Shown piece by piece: positions 33,878 through 45,575 of a stretch of DNA of 64,000 nucleotides. Each line of letters opens with the position of its first letter. The first letter of the stretch is position 1. The notes beneath the pieces are model-generated. The model ran no database searches and was not told where the DNA came from. It saw only the letters and a list, made by a program, of their open reading frames with translations. Both the position numbers and the translations under genes were made by a program. The DNA is from Cercophora sp. LCS_1. Taxonomy: Eukaryota; Ascomycota; Sordariomycetes; Sordariales; Lasiosphaeriaceae. The stretch covers positions 248,001-312,000 of the forward strand of contig JAPZLL010000002.1 in the NCBI GenBank assembly GCA_036250225.1, read 5' to 3'.

Positions 33878-36500
33878 TCACAACTCCAGGCTTTCCTCCC
33901 TATCACCCTCGCCTGAGGTGATAAATACCAGCCTCGTCCCATTACCAGCGGTTTGCCAGACCTGTATTCCGTTAGTATATTTGTTATTATCATGGTCAGG
34001 GATAAAAGGCTTACATCAAGCCCGGTATACTCCTCCAAAGCAGCGATCCACTGCTGCTCGGTAAAGCCCTTGGCGATAACCCTCTCCTTGACCTTCCTCA
34101 GGCTCAGCTCGACACCACCCTCATCGTCGTCATCCTCGGCTCTGCATGCACCCGAGTCAGCCAATCCCTTGACGAGATTGTAGATTCTGCTGCTGGGGTT
34201 GAGAGCCCGCCTGTTTCCGCCGCGTCCATCCTCTGCCGCAAGCGAGTCCTTGCTGGCCTCAACGAGACGGAGGGCCTCGTCGACGTCTTCTTGGGTGACG
34301 GTGTTGCTGAAGCGCAGACGGGCGAGGGCTTGTGCGAGACGGACCACGCCAAGCAGGGTACGCGGGGTGGTGTGGCCAAAGTTTTGATTCTTCTTCTCTG
34401 CGCGCTTCTGCTGGCCACGCATGCGCACGTAGGTCTTGATCATGTACTCCGAGACTTGCTGGGGAACAACGGGACGGAAGGTGCGGGCGTGGGCAACGTA
34501 GGCGCGGACTTCCTGGGGAGAGAAGATGTGGCTGGCGTCGGCGCCGCCGCCGAGGTCCGGGTGCCTGCTATGCATGTGGACGTAGGCGACGTGCTTAGCC
34601 AGCTGAGCGTCTGAGTCGCGGGTGGGGGTGTCGAGGAGGAGGAACATGACGTCGAAACGGGAGAGAAGGGCGGCGGGGAGATTGATGTTTTCGACGGCAC
34701 TGAGGCGCGTATTGTAGCGGCCATAGAGGGGGTTAGCGGCTGCGAGGATCGAGGTGCGCGCGTTGAGGGTGGTGGAGATGCCAGCCTTGGAGATGGAGAT
34801 GGTTTGCTGTTCCATGACTTCGTGGATGGCAGTACGGTCGTTGTCGTCCATCTTGTCGAACTCATCGATACAGCAGATGCCGTTGTCGGCCAGGACCAGG
34901 GCACCGCCTTCGAGCACCATCTCGTCGGTGACGGGATCGCGCATCACGGCGGCTGTGAGACCAACACCCGAGGAACCACGACCAGAGGTATACACACCGC
35001 GAGGCGCAACCTTGGAGATGTACTTGAGGAGCTGGGATTTGGCCACACCGGGATCACCCATCAAACAAATATTGATGTCACCACGGATGCGCATGCCATC
35101 GCCGACTTCCTTAGTGACACCGCCAACGAGCAAAAGAAGCAATGCCTTCTTGACGTCGAGATGGCCGAAGATTTCAGGGGCAATGGACTTGGCGAGCAGC
35201 TCATACACATTGCCAGACTGGACAAGGTTCTTGATCTTGCGGACCATGAGGGGGTCGATTTCCATCTCTTCATAGGCCTTCTTGTGCTGGGTGATGTGGT
35301 GAGCCTCGACGTACGTGTCCGTCAGGAGACCGGCGCGCATGGCCTTGAAGCCGGTGTATGGAGTGGGAAGGAAAATACCGGCAACGTCGACGACATCACC
35401 GGGGTTGATCTGGCGAACCAGACTGCCGTAGCATAGGACAGTCATGGTCCTGGGAATCTGACCGATAGGAACTTGCTCGGCGAGTTCCTGGATCTTGACC
35501 TCCTGGAAGGGAAGGAATTTGGACGCCCTGGACGAGGGGTGGAGCTGACCCTTGGCCTGGTTGTCCTTGCAGTCCTGAGACGGGCAGATGGTGAGAGGGG
35601 CAAACTGCTTGTCTCCAACGGGCTGGAAGATCTCGCAGCCACAGCGGTCGCATGTGTAGGCGCTAACTTGAACAACAGGCTTGACATCGGTTACTCTCGT
35701 CGCAATACCGCGGATGGTGATGAGGTGGCCGAGCTGATCACCACGCACTTGGCGGACCGAGTAGGCCTTGACTTGATGCTCAGGGGTTGAAGTTCTCGGC
35801 CTGAAGACAAGGGTATAGCGGCGGGTGAGCTGGGCGGGGAACTGGTCGTTCAGCAGAGTTGGGTCCACCATCCTATCGGCGGCCTGCTGAAGGTCCCGGT
35901 TGCGCTGCTGGCGGTTGGCCATGAGAATGTCAAGGACATCGTCCTTGAAGGTGATGTTTTCTGTCGGCGCAGGCATCAGCTTGTCGATGGCCCGCGACAG
36001 GATCTCCACATAGTGCTTGGTGTTCTTCTCGATCGACTCGACCAGCTTCAATCCCTCGTTGACTTCCTCCTCGTACTGTGGCCAGCGTTAGTAACAGTAG
36101 CCAGGGTAGTTCCCAGAAAAGGCGACGCACCCCATGAAGATCGTTCAGGTCAATGACAACCTCATCGATCTTGCGGTCTGCGAGTTCTTGGAGCATCTCC
36201 TTGTACTTGTGCCGGGGCTTCTTTCTCCTTTCCCGCTCGGCACGACGGGTCGCCTGGGCGTCGTCATCCTCATCCATAAAGTCATACTCGTCGCTAAGAT
36301 CATCCTCGTCGATGTTGATGCCGTCGAGGGCGTCAGTGATGGCCTGCTCGGGAGACGTCTTGAAGTCATTGAGGAAGTTGCTAAAGGCAGCTGAGGCCTG
36401 AGTTAGCGCCTGTTCTTGTTTTCTTTTTGCAATTTTGCATTTTGCACTGACTCAGTTGGGCCTCATAGTCGACGGGCTGCCGGTACGAGAGGAGCGCCAT
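33878..36500 (-). CDS. MCM7: DNA replication licensing factor MCM7
   Basis: Subunit of the hexameric MCM2-7 replicative helicase. Exons 36500-36452, 36390-36131, 36075-34015 and 33961-33878 give 817 aa. The N-terminal domain has an OB fold and a zinc ribbon (YTCDRCGCEIFQPV, then CPSQDC). The AAA+ core shows Walker A GDPGVAKS (443-450), Walker B CCIDEFDKM, a presensor hairpin and arginine finger LLSRFDV, and a C-terminal winged helix. MCM7 rather than another paralogue is indicated by FKDDVLDILMANRQQRNRDL and by the last exon VWQTAGNGTRLVFIT. The second-exon acceptor was set by phase: the nearer CAG would create a stop. The gene is divergent from PEX1, with MCB-like motifs in its promoter. Confidence 0.97.
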
Positions 36501-36955
36501 GGCGAACAACAGCAATTGGCCCTGATCACGAATTCAGAGGTTGAAGGTGGGTTGAGGGTGGGTGTGGTGGGCGGGTTTGCGATTGCTAAATTGCTTGCAG
36601 TCGCAAAGCGGATCGAGGGGCGCTTCAAGTCGAGGCTGGGGGGCTGGCCTGGCGAACGCGTCCAGGAACGGAAACGCGACTTTTTCGCGTTCGGGCGCCG
36701 TCAGGGGTGACCTGAAATTGCAGGGACCCCGCGCTGCCAAGACGGTTATCAGGGTTGGGGTTATGTGTGCCGTCCTGGTGAGCCGCTTCCAACCTCGGCA
36801 CATGCCAAATTGCCCCGATGGCATCCACTGAAAGCGGCTCCGGTTAGCGGTTGCTGTTGTCCGAGCTTCCTACGGACGTAGACATGAAAGCAATGAACTC
36901 CCGGAGCCCGACAGAACCACAAGCTTTGCGCCCTGCAACATAGTCTAACGGCGAG
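36501..36955. promoter_or_regulatory. Divergent promoter MCM7 / PEX1
   Basis: 455 bp separate the two starts. The MCB-like motifs lie in the part nearer MCM7. No peroxisome-specific element was recognised for PEX1. Confidence 0.5.
36656..36691. promoter_or_regulatory. MCB/E2F-like motifs before MCM7
   Basis: A perfect ACGCGT is at 36656-36661. It is followed by an inverted pair, AACGCGA (36673-36679) and TCGCGTT (36685-36691), separated by five bases. These lie 156-191 bp upstream of the MCM7 ATG. ACGCGT is the known binding site of the MBF G1/S transcription factor in yeasts, so cell-cycle control of MCM7 is a reasonable inference. Confidence 0.6.
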
Positions 36956-39900
36956 ATGGCGCCCCGAAAGAATGCGCAGTCGACGGCTGCCGAGATCTCG
37001 CTCGTGCACCTGCAAAACTGCCTGGTGAACCTTCCCGCGTCTCTGGCTTCGCTGCTTGCGACTGTCAACACGGTGAGCCCCTGATGTCACCCCTCTCCTA
37101 AGCTAACAACAACACTGACACTCGGTCCCGTCGACAGCCCGCGCAAAATGTCATTGTCGAGCTCAACTACCGTGTTCCCCTCCCCTCAGGGACGACCGGG
37201 CCGGGAGGTGCAACATCGACACAAAAATCAGTATACGTAGGATGGACTGGCATGTCGAGTAAACGGAGGGTTGCCCCAATTGTTGGTCGCGATGGAATCA
37301 ACGGGACACGGGGGTCGGCACGCGATCAGGAGGTGCCCCTCGTGGAGATCGATGCGACCCTCGCTGCCACGATTGGGCTCCAAGATGGCCAAAAGGTCAT
37401 GGCCATGATCCACTTGGAACCCCAGCTGACGCACACGGTCAACATCGAGCCCCTGACGCCAGAGGATTGGGAGATGATTGAATTACATGGGACGTTTCTG
37501 GAGGACAACCTGCTGTTCCAGATCCGTGCCATCCCCAACCCCACCTACGCTCCTGGCGGTGTCTTGACGACTCCGCACCCATTGACACTACATCTGTCGC
37601 AAACATCGACCGCCAGCATCAAGATCCTCTCGCTCGACCCCCCTCTCCCCGCAGATGTGCCCTTCGCCAAGATTGCCCCTGATGCCGAGGTCATCGTAGC
37701 GCCTAAGACACGCCAAAAGCAACGAAGCAGCAAGGACAACAAAAGTGTTGGTAGCAATTCGAGAAAGAGCGGCAAGAGTTCAACCAGCACGGTCAAGAAG
37801 AAGAGTGTGCGGGAAGAAAAGAAACCGGCCGTCTTTCTGCGCGGTATCGACCGGAAGCTATGCCAGGAATGGTTCGACGACGAAACACCAACTGAGGATG
37901 TCAGCGTGTGGGTTGATGGTGACCTGCTTCTCAGTAACGAGCTCAAAGGCGTCAAATATGTCTCTGTCAGCGTAGTACGACCCGCCGGTCTTGCAGCGCC
38001 AGTTGATTCACAGAACCAGCCCCCGGAGGCAGACCCCGCGTCCAAAGCATCCACCAAGCTCATTGCGCGTCTACGAGCATGGGCAGAACCCCCAGATGGA
38101 CAAACGGGTGCTCTTTCTTCGCCCCTGTGTGCCGCCCTCGGATGTCAAGGCATGGTGGGTGGAGTCATCAAGCTGGAAGCAGCTCCGACCCCTTTACCGA
38201 AGAAGAGCACCGCCGAGGATGGCTCTACGCGGGACTCTGTTCAGAAACTCAAGATCTATCCTTTCCAGTCCGCCAAGACAGCGTCATCCGCAGGTCTGAA
38301 ATTTGGCGGGCAATCCAAGGCAGAGAAAGAAGAGGCGGCCAACCAGATCAAGCACATGTATGGCGCTGACGGCAATGCATTGCTTCTTGGGCCATTGACA
38401 GACGGGCAAATACTCGGGGTCCATGAAGGATTCAAGTGTCCCAGCAGCTGGGAGGGTGGTGTTGTGCGCTTCGAGCCCGCTCTCCCCGCCTCCCAGGGAG
38501 GTGCAAAAAAGCCCCTGAGCTGGATTCTTGGATCAGATTGGAAAGTGCCTGTCTCTGTCCAGCCCCCAATTCCGAAACCATCGTGGCTATCCGAGCTTGA
38601 CGATGAGCTGGCCGCGGAACCGTCCGATACTTTGCTTGTCGGCATCGACAACCTCCTGGGAAAGCTCCAGTCGCATCTCTCGCATATGTCATCGGTCCTC
38701 CTGACAGGTGGCCAAGGCGCAGGAAAGACATGTGTTGCTCAGTCAGTTGCACACACCCTACGAGCAAGCCAGCTTTATCATACCACTTACTTCCCTTGCA
38801 CCAAGCTCGTCAACGACGAGAGCAGGATAACCACGGTCAAGGAGACGCTCACACGACTCTTCATGGCAGCAAGTTGGGGTGCCAGGCTTGGTGGCAAAGC
38901 CATTGTCATCCTCGACGATCTCGACAAGCTCTGCCCAGCTGAGACTGAGCTGCAGGTAGGCAACGAGAATGGCCGTAGTCGCCAGATCAGCGAGGCCATC
39001 TGCTCCATGGTAAGACAATACTGCGGTCGGGGCAGCAACGTGGTCTTCCTGGCGACCTGCCAAGGCAAGGACTCCCTCCACAATGTCCTTGTCGGTGGCC
39101 ACGTCGTGCGTGAGATTGTCGATCTCTCAGCCCCAGACAAAGAGACTCGTCGACGCATCATGGAAGCCCTCACTCGCCAGGGTTCCGTCCCAGAAGAAGA
39201 GGAGAATTCACCTATGACCTCCCTTCACAGCAGCCGACCCACGACAGCCGACGGAAGCACCACCAACGACGAGTCAGACGGTGGCTGGATGGACGGCGAA
39301 AGTCAAACCCGTCGTCGGACCTTCAAACGGGCCAAGACCAGCGGCTTCCTCCTCTCACGCGACCTCGACTTTCTCGACATCGCCGGCTCAACCGACGGCT
39401 ACATGCCGGGCGATCTAATCCTCCTCATCTCGCGCGCCCGCAACGAAGCCCTCAGCCGTTCGGTCCGCGAGTCCTCCTCCCCAGATGGAACCACCATCCC
39501 GCTCGCCCGCGTCGACTTTGACTCAGCCCTCAAGGGCTTCACCCCGGCCTCCCTCCGCAACGTAACCCTCCAAGCATCAACAACAACCTTTGCCTCAATC
39601 GGCGGCTTGCACGAAACCCGCCAAGTCCTCCTCGAAACCCTCCAATACCCAACCAAATACGCGCCCATCTTTGCGCAATGCCCCCTCCGTCTCCGCTCCG
39701 GCTTACTCCTGTACGGCTTCCCAGGCTGCGGAAAAACCCTCCTCGCGTCCGCCGTAGCAGGTGAATGCGGCCTCAATTTCATCAGCGTTAAAGGCCCTGA
39801 AATCTTGAACAAGTACATTGGTGCTTCCGAAAAATCCGTCCGCGATTTGTTCGAGCGCGCCCAGGCCGCAAGACCATGTGTCCTGTTTTTCGACGAGTTT

Positions 39901-40701
39901 GATTCCATTGCGCCCAAGCGCGGCCACGACTCAACCGGTGTGACGGATCGTGTCGTCAACCAGCTCCTCACGCAGATGGATGGCGCTGAGGGCTTATCCG
40001 GCGTTTATGTACTCGCTGCTACGTCCCGTCCGGATCTGATTGATTCTGCGCTGCTGAGACCCGGTCGGTTGGATAAGTCCCTGTTGTGTGACTTCCCCGG
40101 GAAGAGCGACAGACTGGATATCATCAGGGCGTTGTGTGGAAAGGTCAAAGTGGGTGAGGAGGTGTGGGGTGATGAAGAGGGGTTGGATGAGCTTGGCCGA
40201 CGCACGGAGGGGTTTACAGGTGCGGATCTGCAGGCTTTGGTGTCGAATGCGCAGTTGGAGGCTATCCACGATGTTCTCGGTGGTCCTGGCGAAGACACCA
40301 ATGGCACACAGAAAAGGGGCAAGAAGGTTGAGAAGAGAGGAAGGGAGTTTGTCCAGTTTCGGTATGGTGAGGGGGAGGTGAACGGGGTTGCGAAAACACG
40401 GGCTGCCATGTTGGCTGAGCGGGCGGCTATCGAGGCCAAGCTGGAGGGACTCAAAGCAGCGAGGAAGAGCGGACGGGTTAGAGTTGGGGCAACAAAGAAG
40501 GGTGAGGCTGAGGAGGGGAAGGAGGTGGTGATTTCGTGGAGACATTTGTGGAAGGCGTTGGAGGGGACACGCGCGAGTATCAGTGTGGATGAGAGAGCGA
40601 GGTTGGAAAGGATCTACAGGGAGTTTGTTGTTGGACGGAGTGGGGAGATGAGAGATGGACAGGGTAGTATGGAGATTGGTGGGCGGAGCAGCCTGATGTA
40701 G
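36956..40701 (+). CDS. PEX1: Peroxisomal AAA ATPase PEX1
   Basis: With PEX6 it forms the ATPase that extracts the ubiquitinated import receptor PEX5 from the peroxisome membrane. Exons 36956-37072 and 37138-40701 give 1226 aa. The N-terminal double-psi barrel includes SLVHLQNCLVNLP and the PEX1-typical VYVGWTGMSS. D1 AAA has GGQGAGKT (about 563) and VILDDLDKLCP. D2 has GFPGCGKT (about 899), FFDEFDSIAP, and the second region of homology with DRVVNQLLTQMDG and LLRPGRLDKS. D2 is the better conserved domain, as usual for PEX1. The 65-nt intron joins at phase 0 (TVNT-PAQNVIVEL). The coding strand switches sharply from C-rich to G-rich at about 40070. The stop is only 45 bp from the stop of the convergent gene. 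Confidence 0.97.
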
Positions 40702-40746
40702 TATATCATTTCCATATCACATGTAATAATTTTGTTCTCAGCTACC

Positions 40747-42729
40747 TTACGCAGCATCAACATTAGCCCGCCTAGCAGCCTCCAGCGCCTCCTCCACAGT
40801 ATCAACCAACGTCTCGACACTCTCCAACCCAACGCTGAACCGGATCTGCGTTGGTAATAGTCCAAACGACGCTTGATATGCCGCCAACTCCTTGTTGTCA
40901 CCCCATATCGCCTCGTTGAAATTCATCGCCAGCGTTTCGTGCGCTCCCAGGTGCGGGCCCTGATGGAACTGGATCGTTTCGTAAAACGCTCTTGCCACTT
41001 TTTCCGACTTGAAATCGGCGCTGAGGAGACATCCGTATCCTGGCTCGGGGAATTCATCTGTTGGTTTACGTTGGAATTGCTTAAAGTTTGCAATGGTGGT
41101 ACTGAAGGGTGGGTATAACGACTTTGTCACCACCGCGTTGGGAGATTGTGTGTCGTTGTGGAATAGCGTAGCGAGAGCGAGGGCATTGCGGTTGAGGATC
41201 TTGCTGCGGGGGAGGTAGTCCTTGCTGTTTGCCAGGAGGACGTCTGCGTCCCCTGCGAAGAAGATGTTGGTGAAGAGGGAGGTGTAGGTGGCTTTGAGAG
41301 AGACGTAGAGAGGGGATGTAGGGTTGAAGACGACGGAGCCAGCCATGACGTTTGCGTAGCCTGAAAAGGACTTTGTGAGGGATGTGACGATGACGTCGGC
41401 GGCGGGGAGGACGTCGATGTTGGCGAAGGAGCCGATTGTGTCGTCTACCACGAGGGGGAAGTTGTACTTGGTGGCCTTGGCTGTCAGCATACCTTTACAA
41501 ACGAAGAAAAGAAGGCTTGCTTACCAGTCTCCGTAAACCAACAAGATCAGCGCTTTCAAGAATCGGGTTACTCGGAAACTCGAGAAACACCATCGCCACC
41601 TCCTTTCCTGGCAACCACTCCTCGAGTTTATCAACCAACCCCTGTCCCACATCCCCAAAATGCTTAAACCCTCCTTCACGCTCCTCAAACATGTGCCAAC
41701 TCGAGTGAAAAATCGCTCCCAGCGCAACAACCACACCGCCTCTCGCCTTCGCCACCGTCCTCAAAACGCCATAAATCCCGGCCATACCCGTCCCGGTGAG
41801 GAACACATCACCCTCACCCACCGTCCCACCAACCAACTCCGCAACCCGTTCCCTCACCCCGCGATGGCCCGGTCCCTCCTCCAACCCCTTCCCGTCCAAC
41901 CCGCCAACCTCCCTCCACTGCTCCCGCCTTCCCAGCAACTCAACACTCAACCTCGTGCTAATCCCAATTCCATGAACCTGCCAAACCCCCACAACAGCCC
42001 TTGCCTTCCCCTTGGGAAACGTAGCAACCGTCACCACCACACCCTCACAATCAACCCATCTAAACCCCAACTCCCCCTCCTCAATCCGAAAATCACCACG
42101 TTTAGGAGCAGTAGCCCACTTCCTCACAACCTCTTCAGTTGATGGCTCGACAAACGCTAGACATCCTGTCTCCGGGTCGAGATTGAGAAAAGAATGCAGA
42201 GATTCCATGAGTTGTTTGGCTTCGAAAAAAGGGGCGAAACGCGGGTAGATGGAGGTGAGTTTGGACATGAGTTGGGGGTCGCCGCGGCGGAAGGGGACCA
42301 TGGAGTCCCAGCCTGGAAAGTGGAAAGTTATTGTGTCTGCCTCGTGTTAGTGTTACCTCATAGGTTGGATGATGGCCAATAGGGTGGTTGGGACTGGGAA
42401 CGAGAGTGATAGGCGGGACTGCGAATGAGGATTCTACATAGGATTGGGATGGAAGTATGCATAGGGGATGGGGCGTATACATGGGAATGAGAATGAAGCG
42501 TATGAACAAAGCTGAGCCAAGCCAAATACAATAGGATCTAAAATAACTGGAACTAAAAAAAATTAAACGACAGACTAAAAGGATAATGGTGGAAGGAGTG
42601 CTCAACAGGTCATGGAATGCTGAACAGGGGGTGCTACGGGCGAGAGAAGGGTGAGGAGAGAGAAAACGTACGCGGTCCCTCCGGGGCAATCGAGTGCCCC
42701 ATGGGTGTGGTAATAACTTTAGCAGGCAT
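40747..42729 (-). CDS. Cystathionine gamma-synthase (STR2/met-7 type)
   Basis: PLP enzyme joining cysteine to an activated homoserine to make cystathionine, in the transsulfuration route to methionine. Exons 42729-42672, 42336-41525 and 41475-40747 give 532 aa. The first exon (MPAKVITTPMGHSIAPEGP) joins across a 335-nt intron to HTITFHFPGWDSMV, which matches the start of fungal Str2-type enzymes. The Cys/Met-metabolism PLP fold shows FLTGTGMAGIYGVL, VDDTIGSFANIDVL and SLTKSFSGYANVMAG, with Lys325 as the predicted Schiff-base lysine. The second intron must use a CCAAG acceptor; the CAG four bases earlier breaks the frame. The longer N-terminal domain separates this group from bacterial-type enzymes. 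A TGACTCA site lies upstream. Confidence 0.93.
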
Positions 42730-43176
42730 TTTCAACCACACAGTCCCAGATGTCACAAAATGTGAGTGTGCAGAGGTGATGTTGAACTGGAACAGAGGGC
42801 GAATGGATGGGGTATATGAAACGAAGCCGACGCTCCACTTTGCGTTCAAAGACCGGGCCAATTGGCAACAACACCTCAGCCGCAGCTGGCTCCGAGGACG
42901 GCGACCATGGGGACCTTGATAACCGACACCAAAAACCATGAGACGCCGGATTGGCTGATGATGCACATCTCCGGGCTTGTGAGGTCGCTTGTTCACGGAA
43001 TTACCACCTCTGCTCATTTGCATACCCCTTGCCTATGCTCCCACCCACGCATCCTGACTCATAGGCACCATATCCAATTCAGTCTACCGCCATGCCTGGT
43101 ATCCAACACACACAGTGCGATACATAGTATAGTTTACAACAGTCTCATGCTACCCGTCCCATGCAATGACAAAAGA
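42730..43176. promoter_or_regulatory. Cystathionine gamma-synthase promoter region
   Basis: Lies between this gene's start and the VTC4 stop (tandem minus-strand genes), so it serves as promoter for the former and 3' flank for the latter. It contains the CPC1/GCN4-type site. Confidence 0.5.
43055..43061. promoter_or_regulatory. GCN4/CPC1-type site TGACTCA
   Basis: A perfect palindromic TGACTCA lies 326 bp upstream of the cystathionine gamma-synthase start. This is the known consensus of the GCN4/CPC-1 bZIP factor, which induces amino-acid biosynthetic genes on starvation. Its place before a methionine-pathway gene makes function plausible, but one heptamer can occur by chance. Confidence 0.5.
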
Positions 43177-45575
43177 CTACCACACTTCCCTACTCCTCCC
43201 CTCAAATGCAAAGTTGAGCGCCACGGCCACAAACAGCGCCGCGCACAAAATGCTCGGTCCCAACTTGTCGTAGAACTTGGCCACCCGCCTGGTACGGATG
43301 GCCTGGCTGCGGTAGAGATAAATCGCCACGGCATAGCAGAGCGACAAAATGGCCAGGAGGGTAAATGCTCCCGCCGCAACAAAGCTCGGTCGACTCCCCT
43401 GCTTCGTGCTAAAGTTCAGCAGGGTGACTGCAATCGTCCCAATATAGATGGAGTATTCCAGCTAGACAGACAAGTCAGTGATATGTCGACAAGGGAGAGA
43501 CAAAAAATGCATACCCATCCAAGGAACGTCCTCTCGGCGGCAAAGTAGACCTTTGGCTCCACCCTCACCGGCACATAGATCTTCTTTCCCTTGGGCGCCT
43601 TGAATCGCTTCGCCTGAATCTCTCCCGTTCCCAGCAGTGCTTGCAGCCGTTCGTTGCGTGGCACTTGGGTGGCTCTTGGTCGTGGAACCAGCATCTTTAG
43701 AAACCCTAGTGTCTTGTGTGCCGCAGAATTTGCCGTTGTGGACAACAGTGTTTGGTAATACGTCCATCCACCGACCCGCCTTGCTTCTTCAAGCCTGACA
43801 TCGTCTGATTCGTCATCCGAATCGTAGAGATACTCTTCTTGGCCGACTGGACGGTTGGTTGTTTGGTCTTCCACATCTGTCGCCGTGATGACCGCAGGGT
43901 GTCGCGCATTACGAGCGGCCCCCTGGGCACTTGACTCACCATTGCTCCTAGGCAACACGATTTGGTCTTCATCAGAATCGTAATCGTCATCTTCGTCGTC
44001 CGATGTCGACGTTGTGGCAGACTGCCCTGTCCTTTGGATGCCGAAATCGTGTGTGACGGGTTTCCTAATATCCACGTCCATCTGCGGCATCCAGTAGGGG
44101 AGAAGATGAATACGTTCTGGGAAGAGACAGGCAACTCCGTGGATGAACTTGGAGAATTTTGGCACAGCCTCGACGAGATGGCTGGCAATGAGGTTTCGCA
44201 CCCACTCTGGTGGCTCCTGTCCCATCTGCGTCTGGAGTTTCACCTCGAGAATTGCATATGGGAATCGAACGACATCGCTGGGTGGCAGCTGCGAAAAGGG
44301 GTAGTCGATGCCGATATCCATGCGCCGCCAGTTATCCCCGGACCGCTTGACTCCATCCAGGTTGTCCTCGCGAACCATTGTCAGCTCGGTATCTAGCGAA
44401 ATACGGACGCGTGCGTCGGCAGGAAGCTGAAAGGCTGTTCGGTGATAAAATGATCGGCACACCGGCTTGTAGCCCTTTTTCAGGACCGACCACTGGATCT
44501 CCTGGGCCAGCCTCTCGTCCCCCGCAATGGCCTTTTCCGACTTCTTGCCCTCCTTGCGTGCCTTTTCGAAAATCGCAGCAGGCAGAAGCTCGCCACGCAG
44601 ATACGAGTTGACATTCTTCTCCTTGAGCGCAAAGCGGGCCTTGACTGACTTCTCACCCGTCCAGTCCTCTCGATGCGTCTTGCGCTCTACGAATATCGTC
44701 TCGCTCTGCATTCCACCGTACCAGCGCAGTCGGATAGCCTCTGCACCCTCTGTTTTCTTGAGACGACCCTCGTACAAATCCCACGTCCCCGGGTTGTCGT
44801 AGTAGATGGATGTAATCGCCGAGTCCTGCGCCTCAAATTCTTTGCTCGCGTTAAAAACCAACACGGGCAAATGCTTCAGAATGATCAACTTGAGCTCGGT
44901 TACATTGTCTGGATGCACCCAGTATTTAGTCGTGTGACGGATGAAGTTGGCCTGGCTGCCTCCAGCTGCGCTATCGCCCTTTGCGGGGTTTCCTCGCGTC
45001 CTCACCAGGTCGTACAACTTGGAAAGCTTGACAACCGAAGCGTCATAGTTTTCCTTGTAGAATGGCTTGGCCTTGAGACGTGTGTCAAAGACAGGCTTCA
45101 GGTGCCATCCCGTCATCTTGTCATGCTTCTTGATGATTTTGTAGAAACCGGTATAGTTGAGCTGCACAAACTTGGCAAGGTCGTGGACGTCGGCGATAAT
45201 GTCGCTCAAATCCTCCTCCAACAGCATGAATTCTTCTTCGCTGGGTCCTTCGCTGTTGAGGCCGCGCTCGTTGAGCCGATTGACCACATCGCGCACCTCG
45301 CGCTCGCTGACGGCTATGCGCCGCGAGATTTCCATGGCCTTGACCTGCTGCTTGGTGTGTACCTTGTCGAGCTCCGATTCGAGCTTGCTGACGAACCGGC
45401 TCTCGTCATCCTCGGTCCATTCGCGCTTCGCTATCTTGCCCGATTTCGCGCTGTCGGTCGTGGTCGCGACGGAGCCGCTGGGGCGCTTGAGGTCGGCCTT
45501 GAGGCCGTCATAGTCGATGTAGTACCATTGGTACTCGCGGATCACGCTCGAGCGGAGCTGCTCGCCGAACTTCAT
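43177..45575 (-). CDS. VTC4: Vacuolar transporter chaperone VTC4, polyphosphate polymerase
   Basis: Catalytic subunit of the VTC complex, which makes polyphosphate from ATP and moves it into the vacuole. Exons 45575-43515 and 43461-43177 give 781 aa. An SPX domain (about 1-180) begins MKFGEQLRSSVIREYQWYYI, the inositol-polyphosphate sensor. The central tunnel domain shows KYWVHPDNVTELK, ITSIYYDN, AIRLRWYGG, FVERKTHREDW, EKSVKARF and AILEVKLQ, supplying the basic and acidic catalytic residues. An acidic linker follows, then a VTC1-like domain with three membrane helices (EYSIYIGTIAVTLL, VAAGAFTLLAILSLCYAVAIY, SILCAALFVAVALNF). The frame stays open upstream to 46058, but MKFG is the conserved start and is preferred. 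The gene is divergent from RMT2. Confidence 0.95.
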
